Source: CAG-390 sp045644325
Lineage (GTDB): Bacteria; Bacillota; Clostridia; Oscillospirales; CAG-272
Direction: 5' to 3'
DNA: 26,182 nucleotides
Assembly (NCBI GenBank): GCA_045644325.1
Contig: JAZRGT010000090.1
Coordinates: 1 to 26,182 of the forward strand
In this document: positions 7,494-13,903 of the stretch, piece after piece
Position numbering within the stretch: the stretch's first letter is position 1
How the letters are laid out: each line of letters begins with the position of its first letter
The notes under the pieces: generated by a model
What the model saw: the letters and a program-made list of their open reading frames with translations, nothing else
Told to the model about the DNA's origin: nothing
Database searches by the model: none
Made by a program: the position numbers and the translations under genes

Positions 7494-8411
7494 TTATAGC
7501 GAATCCACGTACTTGCAAGCCGCAAGTGCCGCGCATGCGCCGTCGGAGGTTGCGGTTGAGATCTGGCGGATAGACTTTTTACGGCAATCGCCTGCCGCGA
7601 AAACTCCCGCGCATCCCATATCGCCGTCATCGCTTGCGATGAGGTAGCCATAGGGATCGATGGGTGCGATGTCCTTGAAGATCTCGGTCGCGGGAGCCAT
7701 ACCGACGGCAAGGAAGATTCCGTCAACCTTCATCTTGGTAAGATCGCCGGTTTCGGTGTTTTTCACGATAAGGCCGTCAAGCTCGCCGCCCTCGGAAAGG
7801 TATTCCTCAACGACGGTGTTATAGATTATTTCTACGTTTTCCATTGATTTGAGCTCTGCCGCGGTACTTGCCTCGCAGGTCAGGTCGGGGAGATTCTGCA
7901 CGATGGTCAACTTCTTTACGACCTTTGCGAGCAAAAGTGCTTCAACAGCCGCGCTGTTTCCGCCACCAATAACCGCTACCTCTCCGCCCGTGTAGAACGC
8001 GCCGTCGCAAACGGCACAGAAGGAGATACCGTGTCCGACAAGCTCCTCCTCGCCCTCAAGGCCAAGACGGCGGTGGTGCGAGCCGACCGCGATTATCACG
8101 CTCTTTGCCTCAAAATCTCCGTCGGGAGTCGAGAGTGTATAATATTTTTCTTCCTCGTTGAAGCTGATCGCCGTAACCTCTGCGCATTCGATCTCCGCGC
8201 CGAGTCCAAGTGCCTGCTCGACCATCTTATCTGCAAGCTCGTTGCCCGAGATCTCTGAAAAACCGGGGTAGTTTTCGATCTTAGGTGAGAAGGTCATCTG
8301 TCCGCCGAATGTAGACTTTTCAATAACGGTTACGCTTTTGCCCGCGCGGACTGCGTAGATCGCCGCGGTAAGTCCCGCGGGACCCGCTCCGATTATAATA
8401 ATATCTTTCAT
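7494..8411 (-). CDS. trxB: Thioredoxin reductase-like flavoprotein, NADPH motif eroded
   Basis: The 305-residue protein has the low-molecular-weight TrxR layout. The FAD Rossmann motif GAGPAGLTAA is at 8-17, the redox pair CAVC at 132-135, the second Rossmann motif GGGNSA at 149-154, and the FAD-binding end is AAGDCRKKSIRQISTATSDG. It would reduce thioredoxin- or glutaredoxin-like partners in the cytoplasm. The oddity is in the pyridine-nucleotide domain: where E. coli TrxB has HRRxxFRA to hold the NADPH phosphate, this protein has QNLPDLTCE (172-180), with no Arg. It may use NADH, or be a ferredoxin-dependent flavin thioredoxin reductase as described in clostridia; the latter is inference. 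It lies downstream of nrdD, whose fused glutaredoxin domain is a plausible partner. The start is supported by GAGGAAAATT before ATG. Confidence 0.88.
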   Translation of the reverse strand: MKDIIIIGAGPAGLTAAIYAVRAGKSVTVIEKSTFGGQMTFSPKIENYPGFSEISGNELADKMVEQALGLGAEIECAEVTAISFNEEEKYYTLSTPDGDFEAKSVIIAVGSHHRRLGLEGEEELVGHGISFCAVCDGAFYTGGEVAVIGGGNSAAVEALLLAKVVKKLTIVQNLPDLTCEASTAAELKSMENVEIIYNTVVEEYLSEGGELDGLIVKNTETGDLTKMKVDGIFLAVGMAPATEIFKDIAPIDPYGYLIASDDGDMGCAGVFAAGDCRKKSIRQISTATSDGACAALAACKYVDSL

Positions 8412-8427
8412 AATTTTCCTCTTAATG

Positions 8428-8455
8428 AAGATCGGCTGCCTCGGCAGCCGATCTT
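8428..8455 (-). terminator. Hairpin between nrdD and trxB (terminator or attenuator)
   Basis: A perfect 13-bp stem (AAGATCGGCTGCC 8428-8440 with GGCAGCCGATCTT 8443-8455) with a 2-base loop lies in the 53-bp gap. On the minus strand it is followed only by CATTAAGAGG, so the T tract is poor. No promoter fits between it and the trxB start 17 bases on. It may therefore act as a partial terminator or an mRNA-stabilising end that lets some transcripts continue into trxB. Confidence 0.6.
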
Positions 8456-8464
8456 TATGTTAAT

Positions 8465-10855
8465 TTAAGCGTTAGCAGTAGTCTTGATGAACTCCTTAAC
8501 ACCCGCGATATCGGCAAACGCGGTGAAGTCCTCGCCTACGATATAAAGCAGAGTGGGAGCCTGACGGGTGCCGTACTTCTTCGCGAAGTCGGGGTCGTCC
8601 TCATAGTAGACCTTTTCGAACTCGATTCCCGCCTTTTCAAGGAGAGAAGCCGCGATCTTGCACTTGGGGCAGGTCTTGGTTGCGAAGAGAACTACGCGTC
8701 CGTCCTCGTAAACAGCGTCCGAAGCGGCGGACTCTACGCTGCCCTTGCGGATATTGCCGTGGCCGCGCTCGTCGAAGTTGAGCATCGACTGCTCGGGATC
8801 GTACTCGACTCTTTCTCTGTACTCCTGCGACTTACCGTCGTTCCAGTTCTGAACGGGGCGGTAGTAGCCGGTGATACGGCTGTAAACCTCGGTAACCTTG
8901 CCGCACTTGGGGCAGGAGAAGTGCTCGCCCGCGATATATCCGTGCTCGGAGCAGACCGAGTAGGTGGGAGAAAGGGTGTAGTAGGGGAGCTTATAGTTCT
9001 CCGCGATCTTGCGGATGAGGGAAGCTGCAGCCTTCCAATCGGGAAGCTTTTCACCAAGGAAAGTATGGAATACCGTACCCGAAGTATAGAGAGTCTGGAG
9101 CTCGTCCTGAATATCGAGGGCGGCAAAGACGTCGTCGGTATAGCTTACGGGAAGGTGGCTGGAGTTGGTATAGTAGGGAGTTTCGCCCTGAGAAGCGGTG
9201 ATGATGTCGGGGTATCTCTTCTTATCGTGCTTTGCAAGACGGAAGGAGGTGGACTCGGCGGGAGTTGCCTCGAGGTTGTAGAGGTCGCCGTACATTTCCT
9301 GATAGTCGGAAAGTCTCTCGCGCATGTGGTTGAGAACGTCCTGAGTGAACTTCTGTGCCTTCTTATCGGTGAGATCCTTCTTGATCCAGCCGGCGTTGAG
9401 ACAGCACTCGTTCATACCGACAAGACCGATGGTGGAGAAGTGGTTATTGAAGGTGCCGAGGTAACGCTTTGTGTAGGGATAGAGGCCCTCGTTGAGAAGC
9501 TTGGTGATAACGTCACGCTTGATCTTGAGCGAACGTGCCGCAACGTCCATAAGTCTGTCGAGCTTACGGTAGAAGTCCTCCTCGTTCTCTGCGGTGTAGC
9601 CGAGACGGGGCATATTGATGGTAACAACACCGACGGAACCCGTGCTCTCGCCGCTTCCGAAGTAACCGCCCGACTTCTTGCGAAGCTCGCGGAGGTCAAG
9701 ACGCAGACGGCAGCACATCGAACGAACGTCGCTCGGCTCCATGTCGCTGTTGATATAGTTCGAGAAATAGGGAATGCCGTACTTCGAGGTCATCTCGAAG
9801 AGGAGGCGGTTATTTTCGGTATCCGACCAGTCGAAATCGCGGGTGATGGAGTAGGTAGGAATAGGATACTGGAAGCCTCTGCCGTTGACGTCGCCCTCGA
9901 TCATAATCTCGATGGACGCCTTGTTGACCATATCCATCTCAGCCTTACAGTCACCGTAGGTGAAGTCCTGCTCCTTGCCGCCGACGATCGCAGGCTTGTC
10001 GATCATATCGGGAGGGCATACCCAGTCGAGAGTGATGTTCGAGAAGGGCGCCTGAGTACCCCAACGGGAGCGGGTGTTTACGCCGTAAACGAAGGACTCG
10101 ATGCACTTCTTGACCTGATCGTAGGTAAGGTTATCGGTCTTTACAAAGGGAGCGAGGTATGTGTCGAAGGAGGAGAACGCCTGCGCGCCCGCCCACTCGT
10201 TCTGCATGATACCAAGGAAGTTTACCATCTGGTTGCAGAGGGTAGCAAGGTGCTTTGCGGGAGCAGAAGAGATCTTACCGGTGATGCCTCCAAGTCCGTC
10301 CTCGATAAGCTGACGGAGGGACCAACCTGCACAGTAGCCGGTGAGCATCGAGAGGTCGTGGAGGTGGAGATCCGCGTTCTGGTGAGCCTGAGCGATCTCA
10401 TCGTCGTAGATCTCGGAGAGCCAATAGTTAGCGGTGATCGCACCGGAGTTCGAGAGGATAAGTCCGCCTACGGAGTAGGTAACTGTCGAGTTTTCCTTAA
10501 CTCTCCAGTCGGTGCTCTTGACGTAGGAGTCAACGAGAGCCTTATAGTCAAGGATGGTGGTCTTCATATTACGAAGCTTCTCGCGCTGACGGCGGTAGAG
10601 GATGTATGCCTTTGCAACATCCTCGTAGCCCGCCTGAGCAAGAACAGCCTCGACGCTGTCCTGAATATCCTCGACAGCAATCTTTTCGCCGTTTACCTTC
10701 GGCTCAAAGTGAGAGGTGACGCGGAGAGCGATAAGGTCTATCACGTCGGGATTGTATTTTTTGTCGCATGCCTCGAATGCAAGCGTTATCGCCTTGGAGA
10801 TCTTGGAGATATCAAAATCTACGGTTTTACCGTTTCTTTTAACAACCTGATACAT
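8465..10855 (-). CDS. nrdD: Class III anaerobic ribonucleoside-triphosphate reductase with fused glutaredoxin-like domain
   Basis: NrdD makes deoxyribonucleotides without oxygen, using a glycyl radical installed by NrdG. The 796-residue protein has an N-terminal ATP cone (about 3-93) for allosteric control and a ten-stranded barrel. Cys175 lies in the position expected of the second active-site thiol, and a finger loop SMCCRLRLDL carries Cys381/Cys382, one of which should be the thiyl radical. The zinc site uses Cys635, Cys648 and Cys651 with a fourth ligand near 638. The glycyl-radical motif is RITGYY, with Gly663. Residues 718-796 form an extra thioredoxin-fold domain with CPKC at 729-732 and a cis-Pro in RQAPTLL (767), as in NrdH or glutaredoxin. 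This implies reduction by a dithiol rather than formate. A GAAAGGA site precedes the ATG. trxB follows; nrdG lies upstream with its own terminator. Confidence 0.96.
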   Translation of the reverse strand: MYQVVKRNGKTVDFDISKISKAITLAFEACDKKYNPDVIDLIALRVTSHFEPKVNGEKIAVEDIQDSVEAVLAQAGYEDVAKAYILYRRQREKLRNMKTTILDYKALVDSYVKSTDWRVKENSTVTYSVGGLILSNSGAITANYWLSEIYDDEIAQAHQNADLHLHDLSMLTGYCAGWSLRQLIEDGLGGITGKISSAPAKHLATLCNQMVNFLGIMQNEWAGAQAFSSFDTYLAPFVKTDNLTYDQVKKCIESFVYGVNTRSRWGTQAPFSNITLDWVCPPDMIDKPAIVGGKEQDFTYGDCKAEMDMVNKASIEIMIEGDVNGRGFQYPIPTYSITRDFDWSDTENNRLLFEMTSKYGIPYFSNYINSDMEPSDVRSMCCRLRLDLRELRKKSGGYFGSGESTGSVGVVTINMPRLGYTAENEEDFYRKLDRLMDVAARSLKIKRDVITKLLNEGLYPYTKRYLGTFNNHFSTIGLVGMNECCLNAGWIKKDLTDKKAQKFTQDVLNHMRERLSDYQEMYGDLYNLEATPAESTSFRLAKHDKKRYPDIITASQGETPYYTNSSHLPVSYTDDVFAALDIQDELQTLYTSGTVFHTFLGEKLPDWKAAASLIRKIAENYKLPYYTLSPTYSVCSEHGYIAGEHFSCPKCGKVTEVYSRITGYYRPVQNWNDGKSQEYRERVEYDPEQSMLNFDERGHGNIRKGSVESAASDAVYEDGRVVLFATKTCPKCKIAASLLEKAGIEFEKVYYEDDPDFAKKYGTRQAPTLLYIVGEDFTAFADIAGVKEFIKTTANA

Positions 10856-10879
10856 TCTTGTGTTCCTTTCAAATTCTAA

Positions 10880-10895
10880 AATCTATATATAGTGT
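10880..10895 (-). promoter_or_regulatory. Candidate NrdR box in the nrdD leader
   Basis: On the minus strand the 16 bases begin ACACTATATATAG, matching the left and central part of the NrdR-box pattern (ACACWATATATWGTGT); the last three bases are ATT instead of TGT. It lies 21 bases downstream of the -10 box and 24 bases before nrdD. A much weaker second copy overlaps the -10, centred about 31 bases upstream, which is the usual tandem spacing. NrdR is the general repressor of ribonucleotide reductase genes; its gene is not in this window. Confidence 0.5.
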
Positions 10896-10916
10896 GTTTG
10901 TGCGCTGGCGAGTTAT

Positions 10917-10945
10917 ATTATACTATATCTTGGGGTATTTGTCAA
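10917..10945 (-). promoter_or_regulatory. Consensus sigma-A promoter for nrdD
   Basis: On the minus strand TTGACA (10940-10945) and TATAAT (10917-10922) are separated by exactly 17 bases, a perfect match. The predicted leader is about 55 bases. Two possible operators overlap or flank it: a palindrome at 10933-10950 and a NrdR-like box at 10880-10895. Confidence 0.9.
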
Positions 10946-10950
10946 TACCC
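10933..10950. promoter_or_regulatory. Operator-like palindrome over the nrdD -35 box
   Basis: GGGTATT (10933-10939), four bases, then AATACCC (10944-10950) form a perfect 7-bp inverted repeat that includes the whole -35 hexamer. A protein bound here would block RNA polymerase. No regulator can be named. Confidence 0.45.
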
Positions 10951-10959
10951 TATAACAAG

Positions 10960-10993
10960 ATATTGTGCCGATTCTAAAAAATCGGCACAATAT
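10960..10993 (-). terminator. Terminator of the lipoprotein-nrdG transcript
   Basis: A perfect 14-bp stem (10960-10973 with 10980-10993) has a 6-base loop and lies 43 bases past the nrdG stop on the minus strand. The T tract after it is modest (CTTGTTAT). It separates nrdG from the nrdD promoter. Confidence 0.7.
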
Positions 10994-11036
10994 ATAGTTA
11001 ATATTCTGTTTTTTTGGTTACTTTCACCAATACTGC

Positions 11037-11735
11037 TTAATCCACGCCGCGTATCTCGACGAGAGCGACCGAATCTCTTACGATATCGGCAAAAGCTTCG
11101 ATTTCACGTCTGTCGAATCCGTGGAGACCGCCGTAGAGAACGGCGCCCGAATCGACGAAATTCTGGAGATAATACGCCTTCGCGCCGCGGATGAATTCGG
11201 CGATTCCGCGCATCGAATCGGCATCGTGGAGCTCGCGTACGAGGGTGGTGCGAAGCTCGTAGTCGATGCCCGAAAGCATAATAAAGGAGAGCGAGGCGCG
11301 TATGAGCTCAACGTCAAAGTTCTTCACGCCGACCGTCTGCGCGTATTTTTCGGGGGAATTTTTGATATCCATCGCAACCTTGTCACAAAGCCCCTCGGAA
11401 ATGATCTTCGCGAGACGCTCGGGATGGGTGCCGTTAGTGTCAAGCTTGATCTTATAGTCACCGATATCGCGGATCTTGCGGAGAAAATCCTCAAGATCGG
11501 GTTGGAGAAGCGGCTCGCCGCCGCTGACAGCGATGCCGTCGAGTATCCCCTTACGTTTTTTCAGATGGTTAAGTACTTCCTCTACCGTGTAGCCTTCCGT
11601 TCCTCTCGGGTCGAGAACGAGGGGGGAATTGTGGCAAAAAGGACAGCGAAGGTCGCATCCGCCCGTGAAAACGGTGCAGGCGGTGAGTCCCGGATAATCG
11701 AGAAGAGTCAGTTTGTTAAAGCCTTGAATATTCAT
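11037..11735 (-). CDS. nrdG: Anaerobic ribonucleotide reductase activating protein (radical SAM)
   Basis: NrdG is a radical SAM enzyme that uses a [4Fe-4S] cluster and S-adenosylmethionine to create the glycyl radical of NrdD. The 232-residue product has the cluster motif Cys27-x3-Cys31-x2-Cys34 (GGCDLRCPFCHNS), the SAM-binding GGEPLL segment and the LDTNGTHPE strand. Its length and N-terminus (NIQGFNKLTLLDYPG) fit the longer NrdG2-type activators. I chose the ATG at 11735 because it has GAGGT six bases upstream; the frame extends to a TTG at 11747, but that would overlap this site and the upstream stop. The gene begins 8 bases after the stop of a lipoprotein gene and shares its transcript. 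nrdD, its substrate, is the next gene but is transcribed separately. Confidence 0.92.
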   Translation of the reverse strand: MNIQGFNKLTLLDYPGLTACTVFTGGCDLRCPFCHNSPLVLDPRGTEGYTVEEVLNHLKKRKGILDGIAVSGGEPLLQPDLEDFLRKIRDIGDYKIKLDTNGTHPERLAKIISEGLCDKVAMDIKNSPEKYAQTVGVKNFDVELIRASLSFIMLSGIDYELRTTLVRELHDADSMRGIAEFIRGAKAYYLQNFVDSGAVLYGGLHGFDRREIEAFADIVRDSVALVEIRGVD

Positions 11736-11743
11736 TTTAAACC

Positions 11744-13558
11744 TCAATTATAATCCGCAAAAAATGCTCTCGCCTTGTAGAAGGCTCTGCCTTCAAACAC
11801 GTGAGTCTTGGCGGTCACCTTGTTGTCGCCAAAGGAGAAAAGCTTGAAGCGGTCGGTGTTATGGTCGGCGTAGACCTTGGTCGCAACCGTCAGCGCGGCG
11901 TCTCCGTCGGGGAATGAGCAGATGCACTTGACACCGCTCGAATTGATCTGTGAAGCGCCCGTATAATTATCGATCAGCTTACCCGTGGTCTTATCAAAAA
12001 TTCTGACGATACTGCCGCCGACCCAGACCTGATCGTCGTTGCCGACGATAGCGGAGAGGTCGTGGCCGCCCTTCATATCGTTACAGCCGTAGGACGCGAT
12101 CTTGGTCAGCGAGGGTGAGGACGGATCCGATCCGACCTCGTAGGCAACGATGGCGGTGTTTCCCATCGCCCACAGCACCTCGCGCGTTTCGTCCCAGAGG
12201 ACGGCGTGTGCGCTGGTGAGCTGCTTTTCGGCGTATTTAAGGTCGTTCTTCTTTTCCGCAGAATAAAGACGGATGAATCCCTTTTCGATCGCGCCTCCGC
12301 CCGATGACGCGACGGCGATCATACCGTTCGGAAGATACTCGATCGAGTGAGGAGAGGTACCGCCGAGCTCAGCCTGCCAGAGGCATTCCTCGGAGGGGTA
12401 TCCCGCGACGCCGACGTAACCCGACGACGAGGTGAAGAGCATTATATATGTACCCCACTTTTCGCTGTAACGCAGGCGCGCTTCGTCGATGCGGTTGCCA
12501 TAGCCCTTGAGCGAGAAGCCCTTGGACGTCTGCGGCTTGAATTCATATTTGAGCACGGGCTCGCCCGAGGAAAGATCGTAAACGGCAAGGCTCGCGTTAA
12601 GCTGATCGGCAAGCGCGATGGGCTTTGTGCCGAAATCGGTGAGCGCGGGGTAGGTTGCGCTTTCGAACTTAACCGTCTTGACACCGCCGAGGGTCAGCAA
12701 GACCTTCGCCTCACCCTTTGGGAAAAGCAGACCGAGCATTTCTCTCGCCGCCTTCACGACAAGTCCGCCCTCGCCGCAGAGAATGATATTTCCGCCCTCG
12801 GTTCCGAGAGCATATTCGCGATTTGCAAGAGTTTTATTCGCGGCGGTACCGATGAGGATCTTCTTGCCGTCCGCAGATGAAGCTTTCACGGTTTCAAGTC
12901 CAATTCCCGTTTTCTCGGCAACCGTGTTTGCGATGAGTTCAGCCGCGTACTTTTCGTCGTCATCGGCGTTATTGGGTATGACGAGCGAATATTCTCCGAT
13001 CGAAGAACCTTCAAGGATGCATTCGGTGACGGTGTACTGCCCCGCCGAGAGGAAGGAAAGCGTGCTCTCGATCTCGCCGTCCTTCAGGCAAAATTCAAGA
13101 AAATAGGAGATCGCCTTCAGGGTCGCCTCGTCACTTCCGCCAACGATTGCTATGCGTCCGCTTTCGGGGAAATATCTGACCGCGTAATCATTCTGAAGAA
13201 GGTTCTTTTTCAGTTCCGCGCTCTCGGGGCGGTTGGTATCACCGACGAGTATTTCGAGAGCTTCGGTGGGAAGCTCTCCGGCGTTTTTATTGTACCAGTC
13301 ATCGCCGATAGTTATATCGCCCGCAACCGCTTCGATCGCCTTTTTAAACTCAATCGAAGCCGAAACTATCGTCTGCGATGCCTTTTCAGAGCGAATTACC
13401 TTATATCCCGACAGAGAAACCGCGCTCGGTGCCTCGGTCAGCTCGGACGTCGGAAATTCTTCGGGCGCGTTCGTGATTATCGGATCGAGAACGTCACCCG
13501 AGCAGGATGAGAGAAGCAGCATTATACAAATAAGGAATGTAAATATTCTTTTTTTCAT
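11744..13558 (-). CDS. Secreted lipoprotein with C-terminal DUF6528-like beta-propeller
   Basis: The biochemical role is unknown. The 604-residue protein starts with a lipoprotein signal (MKKR, a hydrophobic core, then LLSSCSG with lipidation at Cys19), so it should sit on the outer face of the membrane. A short acidic/Thr/Pro linker follows. Residues about 52-160 and 190-295 look like two copies of the alpha/beta domain seen at the N-terminus of family-20-type glycosidases and related carbohydrate proteins (compare LPTEALEILVGDTNRPES with DGKKILIGTAANKTLA). The C-terminal half (about 310-604) has propeller-type repeats (LAVYDLSSGEPVLKYEF, GTSPHSIEYLPNGMIAVASS, HAVLWDETREVLWAMG, GGHDLSAI) that I recall from DUF6528 proteins. 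Start is clear, with GGAGG before ATG. It has its own promoter and shares a transcript with nrdG, an unexpected partner. Confidence 0.75.
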   Translation of the reverse strand: MKKRIFTFLICIMLLLSSCSGDVLDPIITNAPEEFPTSELTEAPSAVSLSGYKVIRSEKASQTIVSASIEFKKAIEAVAGDITIGDDWYNKNAGELPTEALEILVGDTNRPESAELKKNLLQNDYAVRYFPESGRIAIVGGSDEATLKAISYFLEFCLKDGEIESTLSFLSAGQYTVTECILEGSSIGEYSLVIPNNADDDEKYAAELIANTVAEKTGIGLETVKASSADGKKILIGTAANKTLANREYALGTEGGNIILCGEGGLVVKAAREMLGLLFPKGEAKVLLTLGGVKTVKFESATYPALTDFGTKPIALADQLNASLAVYDLSSGEPVLKYEFKPQTSKGFSLKGYGNRIDEARLRYSEKWGTYIMLFTSSSGYVGVAGYPSEECLWQAELGGTSPHSIEYLPNGMIAVASSGGGAIEKGFIRLYSAEKKNDLKYAEKQLTSAHAVLWDETREVLWAMGNTAIVAYEVGSDPSSPSLTKIASYGCNDMKGGHDLSAIVGNDDQVWVGGSIVRIFDKTTGKLIDNYTGASQINSSGVKCICSFPDGDAALTVATKVYADHNTDRFKLFSFGDNKVTAKTHVFEGRAFYKARAFFADYN

Positions 13559-13581
13559 TTCAAAATCCTCCAGACCCTATC

Positions 13582-13610
13582 ATTTTACAATTTTTCACGG
13601 AAAAAGTCAA
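13582..13610 (-). promoter_or_regulatory. Sigma-A promoter for the lipoprotein-nrdG operon
   Basis: On the minus strand TTGACT (13605-13610) and TAAAAT (13582-13587) are separated by 17 bases. It lies 24 bases before the ATG, with the GGAGG ribosome site in between. Confidence 0.75.
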
Positions 13611-13639
13611 GTGAATATTGAAAATTTTCGCATATCCCC

Positions 13640-13668
13640 TTGCAGACGGCGCGGAAAAGTGGTACAAT
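13640..13668 (+). promoter_or_regulatory. Sigma-A promoter for the esterase transcript
   Basis: TTGCAG (13640-13645) and TACAAT (13663-13668) are separated by 17 bases on the plus strand. It is divergent from the lipoprotein promoter and gives a leader of about 230 bases, which carries the repeat element at 13686-13796 and the hairpin at 13802-13832. Confidence 0.65.
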
Positions 13669-13685
13669 TATTACATACTGAGATC

Positions 13686-13796
13686 CACTTGTAAAACTGC
13701 GTTTTACAAGTGATTCACGCGCGCTTATCGCCGTGAGCCAAAATCTTTGATTTTGACTCACTCCCCTCGGCGCGCGGACTCGCGCCGCTCGTCAAA
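13686..13796 (+). repeat. Structured leader/intergenic repeat, copy A
   Basis: This is about 110 bp, found again in inverted orientation at 18674-18783. Order of parts: hairpin 1, a perfect 12-bp stem with a 3-base loop (13686-13697 with 13701-13712); GCGCGCTTATC (13719-13729); hairpin 2, two stems of 7 and 5 bp separated by a C-A mismatch (13733-13761); then a 23-bp block identical to copy B (13761-13783) holding a GC-rich 7-bp hairpin (13768-13787); then GCTCGTCAAAAAG. It begins about 10 bases after the predicted start of the esterase transcript and ends 107 bases before the esterase ATG. Confidence 0.8.
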
Positions 13797-13801
13797 AAGG
13801 T

Positions 13802-13832
13802 GTTTTTTCGGAGGCAGAGCCACCGAAAAAAC
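13802..13832 (+). other. Strong hairpin in the esterase leader
   Basis: GTTTTTTCGG, A, GGC pairs with GCC, A, CCGAAAAAAC: 13 pairs with one A-A mismatch and a 3-base loop. There is no T tract after it on the plus strand. On the minus strand it is followed by ACACCTTTTT, so it could terminate antisense transcripts. It follows repeat copy A directly but has no counterpart next to copy B. The remaining 70 bases before the esterase hold only the GGAGGT ribosome site. Confidence 0.7.
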
Positions 13833-13903
13833 GGATTATATTAAAAGAACCGACTTTCAAAATCGGCAAAAACACATATTATATAAACACGGAGGTCTCC
13901 GAT

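Noticed and set aside
8759..10879. A 706-codon open frame opposite nrdD
   Set aside because: Same explanation: it mirrors the NrdD reading frame, has low-complexity Val/Leu/Gly/Asp composition typical of such shadows, and no family features.
11735..11747. TTG at 11747 as the nrdG start, adding four residues
   Set aside because: The ATG at 11735 has GAGGT at the right spacing, matches the usual NrdG N-terminus, and avoids overlap with the upstream stop codon.
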